Positions 1 through 7,201 of a stretch of DNA of 64,000 nucleotides are shown piece by piece. Origin of the DNA: AP-15 sp963814805. GTDB lineage: Bacteria; Pseudomonadota; Alphaproteobacteria; ATCC43930; CGMCC-115725. The notes beneath the pieces were generated by a model that was not told where the DNA came from, ran no database searches, and saw nothing but the letters and a program-made list of their open reading frames with translations. The stretch lies in NCBI GenBank assembly GCA_963814805.1, contig CAWFER010000007.1, forward strand, positions 186,001-250,000. The letters run 5' to 3'. A program made the translations under genes and the position numbers. Positions within the stretch are counted from its first letter, which is position 1, and every line of letters starts with the position of its first letter.

Positions 1-468
1 AAGCACGGCATGGAGATCACCGCGATCCGCCCGGCCAACGTCACCGGCAACGACAAGATCGTCGGCTCGGTCGACCACGTCTTCTGCATCACCGATCCGG
101 CGCGCGGCAAGGCGGTCTCGTTCCCCTACAAGGATGCGATGCGCTGCCCGGTCCATGTCGACGAGATCGCCGAGATCTTCGCCCGGGTGATCATGGAGGA
201 CAAGCCCAAGCACTGGATCTACAATACCGGCGGCATCGCGATCAGCTTGGGCGAGATCGCCGACATCGTGCGCGAGTTCCTGCCCGACGCCAAGATCACC
301 TTCCAGAAGGAAACCGGCGGCAAGGAATTGTCGGGCAACTACCTGATCGACAACAGCCGCCTGGTGCAGGAATTCGGCATCCAGTACCGCCCCTACCGCG
401 AGCGCGTCCTGCAGATCATCAACGAAGTCCGCCGCGAAGAAGGCCTGCCGCCAATCGCCGACCGCTAA
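1..468 (+). CDS. NAD-dependent epimerase/dehydratase, C-terminal part
   Basis: The frame is open from base 1, so the 5' end lies outside the window. The visible 155 or so residues match the C-terminal, substrate-binding half of an extended short-chain dehydrogenase of the sugar epimerase type: 'ITAIRPANVTG' is the usual stretch after the catalytic YxxxK (which is upstream and not visible), and 'PVHVDEIAEIFARVI' and 'YNTGGIAISLGEIADIV' are typical of epimerases that act with NAD(P) on nucleotide-sugar or related substrates. The substrate cannot be told from this part. It ends cleanly with TAA, and base composition changes soon after the stop. Confidence 0.8.
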   Translation, partial: KHGMEITAIRPANVTGNDKIVGSVDHVFCITDPARGKAVSFPYKDAMRCPVHVDEIAEIFARVIMEDKPKHWIYNTGGIAISLGEIADIVREFLPDAKITFQKETGGKELSGNYLIDNSRLVQEFGIQYRPYRERVLQIINEVRREEGLPPIADR

Positions 469-568
469 CGCATGGCATTGGTAGCCGGCGGTCAACGCGG
501 CCCGCCGGTGCGCTCCACTGCGCTGGCGCCAGCCGATCGTTGTTTCCGTTTTTGGTAATGACCGGCCC

Positions 569-589
569 AATATTGACGAAATATTGACG
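569..589. repeat. Direct repeat AATATTGACG, two copies 11 bp apart
   Basis: The ten bases AATATTGACG occur at 569-578 and again at 580-589, in the short AT-richer stretch before the four-gene unit. Each copy contains TTGACG, which resembles a -35 element, and the spacing is about one helical turn. This could be an operator or promoter for the unit, but I see no convincing -10 element at the right distance. Confidence 0.3.
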
Positions 590-616
590 CTCAGAAGCGA
601 TATTGGTTGCGCTTCG

Positions 617-1099
617 ATGTGCGTTCGCCAATTCGTTCCTGATTCCTACAGGAAAGCCAGTCATGTCCGATCAGCGCGACCCGACACGCCTGCGCCGACG
701 AGTATCGCGTTGGCGACCGGCCAGATCGTCGATTTATCCTTCATACCCGAGACGCAACGCAACGCGTTAATGGCCGAATACATGCGGGGGACGCTCGACG
801 TCGCGCGAAAGGCAAACGACCTGCACGTCGATGTGATGACCCTGCGAAATACCCTCGGTACTCTCGCGGACACAACCCGCCAAGTCTCGCAGGATGGGAA
901 TTCGGTCACGGTTACTCTCACCCAGAGCACGGCGGTGGGGCGAACCGAAATCATCATGGGGAACACGGCAGAAGCCGGGAAGGGAAAGCTCGACCGGTCC
1001 CAGAAGGGCATCGAAACGAACTGGACACCCTATTACATCTTCGCTGTCATTGCGGCCGTGGTGTTGATGGCTATCGCCATTGCGGCGCATGGGCATTAG
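617..1099 (+). CDS. Unrecognised tail-anchored protein, first gene of PLD unit
   Basis: About 160 residues of unknown function. The middle is hydrophilic and probably folded or coiled ('MRGTLDVARKANDLHVDV', then 'LADTTRQVSQDGNSVTVTL'). It ends in one hydrophobic helix ('YYIFAVIAAVVLMAIAIAA') just before the stop, so it should be tail-anchored with its bulk in the cytoplasm. The start is uncertain. ATG 617 is in frame, but the better ribosome site (AGGAAAG) precedes ATG 663 in another frame, which could mean one missing base near 670-690. The next gene begins 5 bases after the stop. Base composition is less GC-rich than in surrounding genes. Confidence 0.65.
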   Translation: MCVRQFVPDSYRKASHVRSARPDTPAPTSIALATGQIVDLSFIPETQRNALMAEYMRGTLDVARKANDLHVDVMTLRNTLGTLADTTRQVSQDGNSVTVTLTQSTAVGRTEIIMGNTAEAGKGKLDRSQKGIETNWTPYYIFAVIAAVVLMAIAIAAHGH

Positions 1100-1104
1100 C
1101 AGCG

Positions 1105-1401
1105 ATGCTTCGGGTTTCGATCCGTGCGACGCCGGACACGGATGTCGATGCGGAAACAGACAAAATTCGTCGAATCGCCGAGAAGGATGGCCTTGAACCG
1201 GGGCTAGTCGACCATATCGCCTATGAGGCCGGTACCATCGTTCGCGATTTCGTTAACCGGGGCCGAGAGCTGAAGGCGCTCGGCAGCCAACTGACCGCCG
1301 ACCGCGCAATTCGCGGTGACGGATACGAGATCCGGGTGACCTTCAATACTTCGCCGAAAACCGGCCTGTTGGGACGGGTCCTGGCTGCTTTCCGCCGATA
1401 A
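1105..1401 (+). CDS. Small unknown protein, second gene of PLD unit
   Basis: A 98-residue soluble protein with no family I recognise. The first half is acidic and helical ('DVDAETDKIRRIAEKDGLEP'), and the second half looks like beta structure ('GYEIRVTFNTSPKTG') with a basic end. It has no signal peptide or membrane segment. It sits 5 bases after the previous stop and 5 bases before the next start, so it is almost certainly co-transcribed and probably stoichiometric with its neighbours. It could be an adaptor or regulatory subunit; that is inference from context only. Confidence 0.65.
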   Translation: MLRVSIRATPDTDVDAETDKIRRIAEKDGLEPGLVDHIAYEAGTIVRDFVNRGRELKALGSQLTADRAIRGDGYEIRVTFNTSPKTGLLGRVLAAFRR

Positions 1402-1406
1402 CCCTC

Positions 1407-2243
1407 GTGGGTCGCAACCGGTATCCGAGCAGCTCGAAAGGTTATTACCGGTCTCGGTCCTTTGGCTATGAGCGTGCGTTAGAGCATATGGCCGCCGCCG
1501 GGCGTCTGACCGCCGAATTGGGCGGTATGGACCAGGCCGTGAAGGACTACTTTTTCAATCTGCCCCCCTCGGAACTAACTGCCGTTCTGGACGAATATGA
1601 GCGCGTACATGGTAGCTTGGCGCGCAGCTGGGCAGACAAAACCATGCCGAAATGGCGCACTGGTCGTGTACAAATGGGCGGGATGGTGGCGGAGCGGCTG
1701 TTCAACTTGTTGCCGCCGCGAATGCCGTTGGCGGTCAAATACAAACTGGTCGAAGGTCTCTGGCGCCACGTCGGCCCGAGTTCAAAATATCGGCTCCGCG
1801 TAGGACCCGACGCCAACGTAGCTCAGGTTGTTGAATTCGCGCGATCAAAAATTTGCGAGTTTGTGGTCAAATATAAGATACCGGCTGATCTCGAACGTCG
1901 CTTCGACTGGTTGGCAGCCGGCGACGTAACCGTCAAACAGCTGCTTCTTAGCCATGTTCAGGAAATCGACAAGACGATCGCGGTCGAAGCGGTACGCGCT
2001 CAGCTGCCGGTCATGCTCGATCATTTTCGGTCTGCGGGATCACACACAGGACGGCTCGCGCAGATAGTGCATGTGGGCAAACATGAACTCGAAATTGTGA
2101 TGGATCAACCGGCAACCGAAATTAATACTGATCGGACACCTCAGATATTATCGAGTTTCACGAATTATGACAAGGTTATGGTGTTTGTCATTATAATACT
2201 AATTTTGATCATCGCATTTTTCGGTTTTATCATTTTAGAATGA
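1407..2243 (+). CDS. Unrecognised 278-aa tail-anchored protein, third gene of PLD unit
   Basis: Begins with GTG (MGRNRYPSSS...), 5 bases after the preceding stop. The large hydrophilic, mostly helical body shows no catalytic motif I can name; it has several basic and aromatic stretches such as 'KTMPKWRTGRVQMGGMVAER'. The last residues form a very hydrophobic helix ('VMVFVIIILILIIAFFGF') running to the stop, so this is a second tail-anchored protein in the unit. Its final codons overlap the ATG of the nuclease gene (ATGA at 2240-2243), which indicates translational coupling. The DNA around 2050-2290 is notably AT-rich for this genome, a sign of horizontal acquisition. Confidence 0.7.
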   Translation: MGRNRYPSSSKGYYRSRSFGYERALEHMAAAGRLTAELGGMDQAVKDYFFNLPPSELTAVLDEYERVHGSLARSWADKTMPKWRTGRVQMGGMVAERLFNLLPPRMPLAVKYKLVEGLWRHVGPSSKYRLRVGPDANVAQVVEFARSKICEFVVKYKIPADLERRFDWLAAGDVTVKQLLLSHVQEIDKTIAVEAVRAQLPVMLDHFRSAGSHTGRLAQIVHVGKHELEIVMDQPATEINTDRTPQILSSFTNYDKVMVFVIIILILIIAFFGFIILE

Positions 2244-2836
2244 TCAAGTCCTACATCTTGGGAATAATCATCGTCTTTATCGCTGGCACAGCATTGTCTA
2301 TCGTCTATGAGCTAACGGCTTCAGCCACCTACAGTCCTGTTCAGGCTGCCAACAGGGAACAACCAGGAGCCAGCGACCAGACGTGCTTCACTCCCGGCGA
2401 CAACTGCGAAGCTATGATCGTGCGGACCATCGACGACGCCGTGCATCGAATTCACGTTCAGGCGTATTTGTTCACTGACGAGGCTATTGCCCGAGCCTTG
2501 GAGGACGCCTCCCAACGCCACCTGCAAGTCACCGTTCTCTTCGATAAAAGGGAACGAAGCCAGCCGGGTTCCGTCGCTTCAGAGCTCATGAAAGCGGGGG
2601 TAAAGGTCTTGGTGGATAATCGCCCTGCCGTCGCTCATAACAAGACGATCATCATCGATCCCGCCAGCTCGAATCCCATTGTGGAGACGGGCAGCTTCAA
2701 CTTCACCTACAGCGCGGAGCACCGGAATACCGAAAACGTTTTAATCGTCCGGAACGATCGCAGCTTGGCTGCAGCGTATGAGCGATATTTCCAACAACGC
2801 TTAGCCGTCTCCGAGCCTTGGGAATGGGGCGAGTAA
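2240..2836 (+). CDS. Membrane-anchored phospholipase D-like nuclease
   Basis: A 198-residue protein with an N-terminal hydrophobic segment ('YILGIIIVFIAGTALSIVY'), then a single PLD domain. The signature reads 'AHNKTIIID' (HxKxxxxD) followed by 'ETGSFNFTYSAEHRNTENV', the arrangement of the Nuc-type, single-HKD bacterial endonucleases, which work as dimers on DNA without metal. The N-terminal segment could be an uncleaved anchor or a signal peptide; either way the domain should face the periplasm or outside. It shares the ATGA overlap with the gene before it. Function in a defence, competition or uptake process is plausible but not shown. Phospholipase activity is an alternative, less likely for such a short protein. 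Confidence 0.85.
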   Translation: MIKSYILGIIIVFIAGTALSIVYELTASATYSPVQAANREQPGASDQTCFTPGDNCEAMIVRTIDDAVHRIHVQAYLFTDEAIARALEDASQRHLQVTVLFDKRERSQPGSVASELMKAGVKVLVDNRPAVAHNKTIIIDPASSNPIVETGSFNFTYSAEHRNTENVLIVRNDRSLAAAYERYFQQRLAVSEPWEWGE

Positions 2837-2937
2837 TGTTCGCCCGATCGGCGGGCCCCCTTGCCACTTGCCGATTGGGCGAGCTGAAAACCCCGGCCGG
2901 CACCGTCGAACGGGTACCGGCCGTGACCTGTTCGCGG

Positions 2938-3360
2938 TCAGTGGGCGGGTTCGGCGTTGTATTCGGCGTCGCTGACGTGGGGGCCCCATTGGGTGCCTTG
3001 GCCCCGTTCGCCGGCTTCCGACAATGCCAGATGCGCGAACAGGCGATCGGGCGAGGCGCCGTGCCAGTGCAGCGTATCGGGCGGGATATTGACCGTGTCG
3101 CCCGGATTAAGGGCTTGCGGCTGCTCGCCCTTGAAGCAGATGCGGCCGACGCCGGACAAGCAGAACAGGGTCTGGCCGACCGGGTGGGAGTGCCACGCGG
3201 TGCGGGCGCCGGGCGTGAAGGTCACGACCGACCCGCCCATGCGCGACGGCGCCTCGGCGGTGATCACCGGATCCTGGAAGACGACGCCGGTGAAGGTCTC
3301 GGCCGCACCCCGCCTGGTGGTGCGCGCCCCGGCGCGAATGACTCCGGCTTTTACTGGCAT
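2938..3360 (-). CDS. Cupin-domain protein
   Basis: A 140-residue single-domain cupin. Metal-binding motifs are visible: 'TPGARTAWHSHPVGQTLFCL' is motif 1 with its histidines, and 'LNPGDTVNIPPDTLHWHG' is motif 2. The family (COG1917 type) includes small dioxygenases, isomerases and sugar-binding proteins, so the substrate is unknown. I chose ATG 3360 because GGAAGGAG lies seven bases upstream; ATG 3366 is too close to it. The reading frame extends further upstream without good start signals. It is on the strand opposite the PLD unit and just downstream of pssA. Confidence 0.85.
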   Translation of the reverse strand: MPVKAGVIRAGARTTRRGAAETFTGVVFQDPVITAEAPSRMGGSVVTFTPGARTAWHSHPVGQTLFCLSGVGRICFKGEQPQALNPGDTVNIPPDTLHWHGASPDRLFAHLALSEAGERGQGTQWGPHVSDAEYNAEPAH

Positions 3361-3406
3361 GACCATGCTCCTTCCAATGGCGGCGGCCTCGCGACCGACC
3401 GCAAAA

Positions 3407-4375
3407 TTAACCGGTAAGCGGGCGCGGCGCAACCGTCGGGCCGGCCGGCGTGCGGGCTAATGCCGCCACTGATTGGCGGGCGCGCTCGCCCTCGTCCAGC
3501 GGATATCCGGCAGCAAGTCGCGGCGCCGGCGCCGCGGCCTCGCCGGCAGCATTGCGGCGCGCCTCGGCGGCGCGGCGGGCCCGCTCGTGCGCCCGGATCG
3601 TCAGCGGGATCGAGCCGACATAGACGATGCCGATGGCGGTCAGGGTCAGCCACGGCGCGGTTGTGACAAAAGCCGCCAGACAGACCGACGCCGAGCAGGC
3701 TCGGCACCACCAGGTGATGGGGGACGCGGAGCCGCTTCAACGACACGGTCGGCACCTTGCTGACCATCAGCAAGGCCACCCCGGTCACCGTCAGCGCGTT
3801 CAGATAGGGCGAGCGGAACACCCAGTCGCCCCATTCGAAGCTCAAAAACATCGGCACCATGACGAGCCCGGCTCCGGCCGGGGCCGGCACCCCGGTAAAG
3901 AACAGCGAGGCGTAGGCCGGCCGCTCGCTGCCGATCTCGGTGTTGAAGCGCGCCAGCCGCAAGCGCGCAGCACACCGCGTAGAACAGCACGATCGCCCAG
4001 CCGAGCCCGCGCAATCCCGACATCGTCCACAAATAGAGGACCGCAGCCGGGGCCACGCCAAAGCTGACGAAATCCGACAGGCTGTCGAGTTCGGCGCCAA
4101 AGCTCGAAGTCGATTTGAGCAATCGGGCGATGCGTCCGTCGAGCCCGTCGAAGATGCCGGCGACGATGATCGCAAACACGGCGCCGATGAAATTTCCGTT
4201 CATCGCAAAGCGGATCGCGGTCATGCCGGCGCACAGCGCCAGCAGGGTCAGCACGTTCGGCACCATGCGGTTGAGCGACAGGTCGGACAGCCTGCGCCCG
4301 GCGCGCCCGACGCATCCGGCCCGATCTCATCGGCAAATCCTCGCCCCTGCGGCCGCGATCCGACCCCGGGTTCAT
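3407..4375 (-). CDS. pssA: CDP-diacylglycerol-serine O-phosphatidyltransferase (frameshifted)
   Basis: Makes phosphatidylserine from CDP-diacylglycerol and serine in the inner membrane. The CDP-alcohol phosphotransferase motif is clear ('DGLDGRIARLL' with 'FGAELDSLSDFVSFG' after it), with several hydrophobic helices. In this sequence the protein is spread over three frames. One extra base near 3966 moves 'LFYAVCCAL' into 'RLARFNTEIGSERPAYASLF', and an extra T in TTTT near 3665 moves 'GVGLSGGF' into 'VTTAPWLTL'. A further shift near 4300 probably separates the start at ATG 4375 from 'LSDLSLNRMVPNVLTLLAL'. That ATG overlaps the psd stop (ATGA), the usual psd-pssA order. I regard it as a functional gene with sequence errors. 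Confidence 0.85.
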
Positions 4376-5058
4376 TGCGCTATGCCTTGCCGCGGCGGCT
4401 CCTGCGCCAGGCGGTCGGCAAGGACGGTTTCGCCGCCTACCATGCGCTGGCCGGCGGCCACCATCGGCACATAGGGCGGCGGACAATAAACATCGACCCG
4501 CGAGCCGAAGCGGATGATGCCCATCCGCTGGCCGGCGGCAATGCGCTGGCCCTCGCGCAGATCGCAGACGATGCGGCGGGCGACGAGGCCGGCGACCTGG
4601 ACATAGGCGATCTCCGGACCCTCGGGCGGCGCCAGCCGAATCGCCATCCGTTCGTTGTTGAGGCTCGCCTCTTCCCGGCTGGCGTTGACAAATCGGCCCT
4701 TGACGTAGCGCAAGGCCGCGACCCGGCCGGCGAGCGGGGCGCGGGTGACGTGCACGTCGAAGATGTTCAGAAAGATCCCGATCCGCACGAACTCGGCGTC
4801 GCCCATGTCGAGCTCGGGAGGCGGCCGCGCGGGCGCCAGCGAAATCACGATGCCGTCCGCCGGGCTGACCAGCAGCCCCTCGCGCAGCGGCGTGACCCGC
4901 CACGGATCGCGGAAAAAATACGCCATCCAAAGGGTGACGACGGCAGCCGCCCACCCCGCCGGCGCCCACAGCAGAAACAGCAGCAATGTCGCAATGGCCG
5001 CGGCGAGGACGAATTTGAACCCGTCCGGGTGCAGCGGCGCCAGAACCCTTCTCAGCAC
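4372..5058 (-). CDS. psd: Phosphatidylserine decarboxylase
   Basis: A 228-residue protein, the short alphaproteobacterial form. It converts phosphatidylserine to phosphatidylethanolamine at the membrane. The proenzyme cleaves itself at a Gly-Ser bond to form the pyruvoyl cofactor; here that site is in 'IRFGSRVDVY'. N-terminal hydrophobic helices ('FVLAAAIATLLLFLLW') anchor it. 'SPADGIV' and 'FMNIF'-like 'FLNIFDVHVTRAP' are family motifs. The start is GTG. Its end overlaps the pssA start, so both steps of phosphatidylethanolamine synthesis are translated together. Confidence 0.93.
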   Translation of the reverse strand: MLRRVLAPLHPDGFKFVLAAAIATLLLFLLWAPAGWAAAVVTLWMAYFFRDPWRVTPLREGLLVSPADGIVISLAPARPPPELDMGDAEFVRIGIFLNIFDVHVTRAPLAGRVAALRYVKGRFVNASREEASLNNERMAIRLAPPEGPEIAYVQVAGLVARRIVCDLREGQRIAAGQRMGIIRFGSRVDVYCPPPYVPMVAAGQRMVGGETVLADRLAQEPPRQGIAQ

Positions 5059-5092
5059 GAACAGCCACCATCGACCCGACCGAACCGGCGGT

Positions 5093-7201
5093 TCAGCGTC
5101 CTTCGCGCCGCCACGCCGCCACGAGCCCGCCCGCGATCAGCAGCAGGGCGGCCAGCGCCGGCAGCAGCGGCGTCTCGCTGAACCCGATCACGGTATAATC
5201 GCCGTTCGCGCGAAATCCCATCCAGTTCTTGCCGGCCGCGGCTTGATCCGGCGCCACCCGGCGGATCTCGGGCATTTTTCCGGCGCCGACCCAGAAGATG
5301 CCGCCGCCGGTCGCGGCCACCACCGGCGCCAGCTTTTTCGCCGTGGTGCGAACATCGGCGAACTCGACCGGGTTGAGCGGCCCGGCCGCGGCGAGCGCGG
5401 TGCGGCTGCCCTCGGTCACCCGGTAGAGCCCCATCTGATCGATCGCCAGGCTGCCGGCGCTGAGCCCGCCATGGGTGTGCGTCAGCTTCAGGCTGCGGCT
5501 CGACCCGTCGGGGGCGGTCACCGTGACCGGACGACCATCGGGCTCGAGCGACTGGCGCGTGACATTGAGCCGGTCGCCGTCGACCGCCGCGCGCAGGTCG
5601 TTCTCCTCGAGGTCGGGCTCCTTCATCAGCCAATAGGCGAGCCTGCGCAGCAGCTCGGCCTGCGGACCGCCGCCTTCGAAGCCGCGCGCCCAAAGCCACA
5701 TCTCGTCGGACAACAGCTGGGCCACCCGCCCCTTGCCGACGCGATCGAGCACCAGCAGCGGATCGCCGCGGTCGCCGGTCATCACCGTGACGCCGCGGTG
5801 GACCCGCGCATCGACCTGACGGAACCAGCGCCCCCAGCTCGGCTGTCCGCCGCGCGGGCCGGCCCCCGGCAAGCCCTCGGTCACCGGATCGCGGCGGCCG
5901 AGCTCGGTCAACCGCGGCTTGAACCCCTCCTCATACACCTTTCCGGTCGGTGTCGCCGGCAGGATCTGCCCGAGCGGCGTGCGCGACAGGCTCATCGGCG
6001 CGCCATAATTGGGGCCGGAGGCGACGAGCAAGGCGCCGCCGTTGCGCACATAGCGCACGACGTTTTGGAGATAAGCTTGCGGGATCAGCCCGCGCCGACT
6101 GTACCGGTCGAAGATGATCAGGTCGAAATCGTCAAGCTTGGTGTCGAACAACTCGCGGATCGGAAACGCGATCAACGATAGTTCGCGGATCGGCGTGTCG
6201 TCCTGCTTTTCGGGCGGGCGCAGGATCGTGAAATGGACGAGGTCGACCGACGGATCGGATTTGAGAATGTTGCGCCAGACGCGCTCCCCGGCATAGGGCT
6301 CGCCGGTGACCAAGAGCACGCGCAGCCGGTCGCGCACGCCGTTGACGACGACGACGGCGCGGTTGTTGACCAGGGTCAGCTCGTGCGGCCCGGGCGCCAC
6401 CGCGAGCTCCAGCACATTGGGGCCGCCATGATCGATCGCGACCGGGAGCGGGACGTCGCGGCCGACCGGGACCATGACCTGCTGGGGCGCGCCGCCGTCC
6501 TTGCGCCAGGTGAGCTTCGCATCGTCCGGGTCCTCGCCGGCTTTTTCGGCGGCGCTTTCGGGCAGATCCTCGACCCGGATGATCAGCTTCACCTGCTTGC
6601 CGACCAGGCCGAAGCTCGGCGCATGGGCGACGACGAGCCGTCGATCGGCTTCGTTAGGGCGCCCGGAGAGCAACACGTGCAGCGGCGCGCCGACCGCCTG
6701 CGCCAAGGTCTTGGCGTCGCCGTGCGGGACATCGTCGACCTCGCCGTCGGTAATCATCACGACGCCGGCGAAGCGCCGGCGCGGCACGTCGGACATCGCC
6801 CGATCGAGCGCCGCGAACAGCCGGGTCCCCTCGTCCTCGGCGCCGGGTTCGGTCGCGCCCGCCCGGATCACCCGCAGGTCGAGGTCGGGCTCATGGGCGA
6901 GACGGCGCTTGATCGCCGCCAAGGCCGCCTCGGTCGCCTGGCGGCGGTGGCCGATGCTCTGGCTCGGCGATTGGTCGACGACAACGATGGCGACGTCGCG
7001 GCGCGGGGCGCGCTGCTGCTTGATCAGGGATGGGTTGACCAGGGCCGTCAGCAGCACGGTGATCGCCACCGCCCGCCAGCCCAGCCCGGGCGCACGACGC
7101 AGCACGCCAAAGCCGAGGATCAACAGGCCGCAAAGGGCGAGCAGCGCGATCGCCGCCCACGGCAGCAGCGGTGCGGCGGCGAGCGAGAAGCTGCTGCTCA
7201 C
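5093..7201 (-). CDS. Glutamine amidotransferase-like membrane protein (COG5426 type)
   Basis: A 702-residue protein with two N-terminal hydrophobic helices ('LLPWAAIALLALCGLLILGF' and 'WRAVAITVLLTALVNPSLI'), a VWA-like region ('DVAIVVVDQSPSQS' resembles a MIDAS DxSxS, though with Q in between), a central class-I-amidotransferase-like fold ('LRVLLVTGEPYAGERVWRN', then 'LIIFDRYSRRGLIP' and 'GGALLVASGPNYG'), and a C-terminal helix before 'AAWRREGR'. No catalytic Cys-His-Glu triad is evident, so enzyme activity is doubtful. It starts with GTG overlapping the stop of the DUF4159 gene, and belongs to the MoxR/DUF58 operon, whose members are thought to act in envelope-associated assembly or protein activation. 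Its exact role is unknown. Confidence 0.8.
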   Translation of the reverse strand: MSSSFSLAAAPLLPWAAIALLALCGLLILGFGVLRRAPGLGWRAVAITVLLTALVNPSLIKQQRAPRRDVAIVVVDQSPSQSIGHRRQATEAALAAIKRRLAHEPDLDLRVIRAGATEPGAEDEGTRLFAALDRAMSDVPRRRFAGVVMITDGEVDDVPHGDAKTLAQAVGAPLHVLLSGRPNEADRRLVVAHAPSFGLVGKQVKLIIRVEDLPESAAEKAGEDPDDAKLTWRKDGGAPQQVMVPVGRDVPLPVAIDHGGPNVLELAVAPGPHELTLVNNRAVVVVNGVRDRLRVLLVTGEPYAGERVWRNILKSDPSVDLVHFTILRPPEKQDDTPIRELSLIAFPIRELFDTKLDDFDLIIFDRYSRRGLIPQAYLQNVVRYVRNGGALLVASGPNYGAPMSLSRTPLGQILPATPTGKVYEEGFKPRLTELGRRDPVTEGLPGAGPRGGQPSWGRWFRQVDARVHRGVTVMTGDRGDPLLVLDRVGKGRVAQLLSDEMWLWARGFEGGGPQAELLRRLAYWLMKEPDLEENDLRAAVDGDRLNVTRQSLEPDGRPVTVTAPDGSSRSLKLTHTHGGLSAGSLAIDQMGLYRVTEGSRTALAAAGPLNPVEFADVRTTAKKLAPVVAATGGGIFWVGAGKMPEIRRVAPDQAAAGKNWMGFRANGDYTVIGFSETPLLPALAALLLIAGGLVAAWRREGR

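Noticed and set aside
2827..2845. Hairpin GGGCGA...TCGCCC at the stop of the PLD gene as a terminator
   Set aside because: The stem is only six pairs and there is no T-run after it.
3940..5181. Long plus-strand open frame opposite pssA and psd
   Set aside because: Arg/Ala/Pro low complexity with no family features; the minus-strand genes explain the region.
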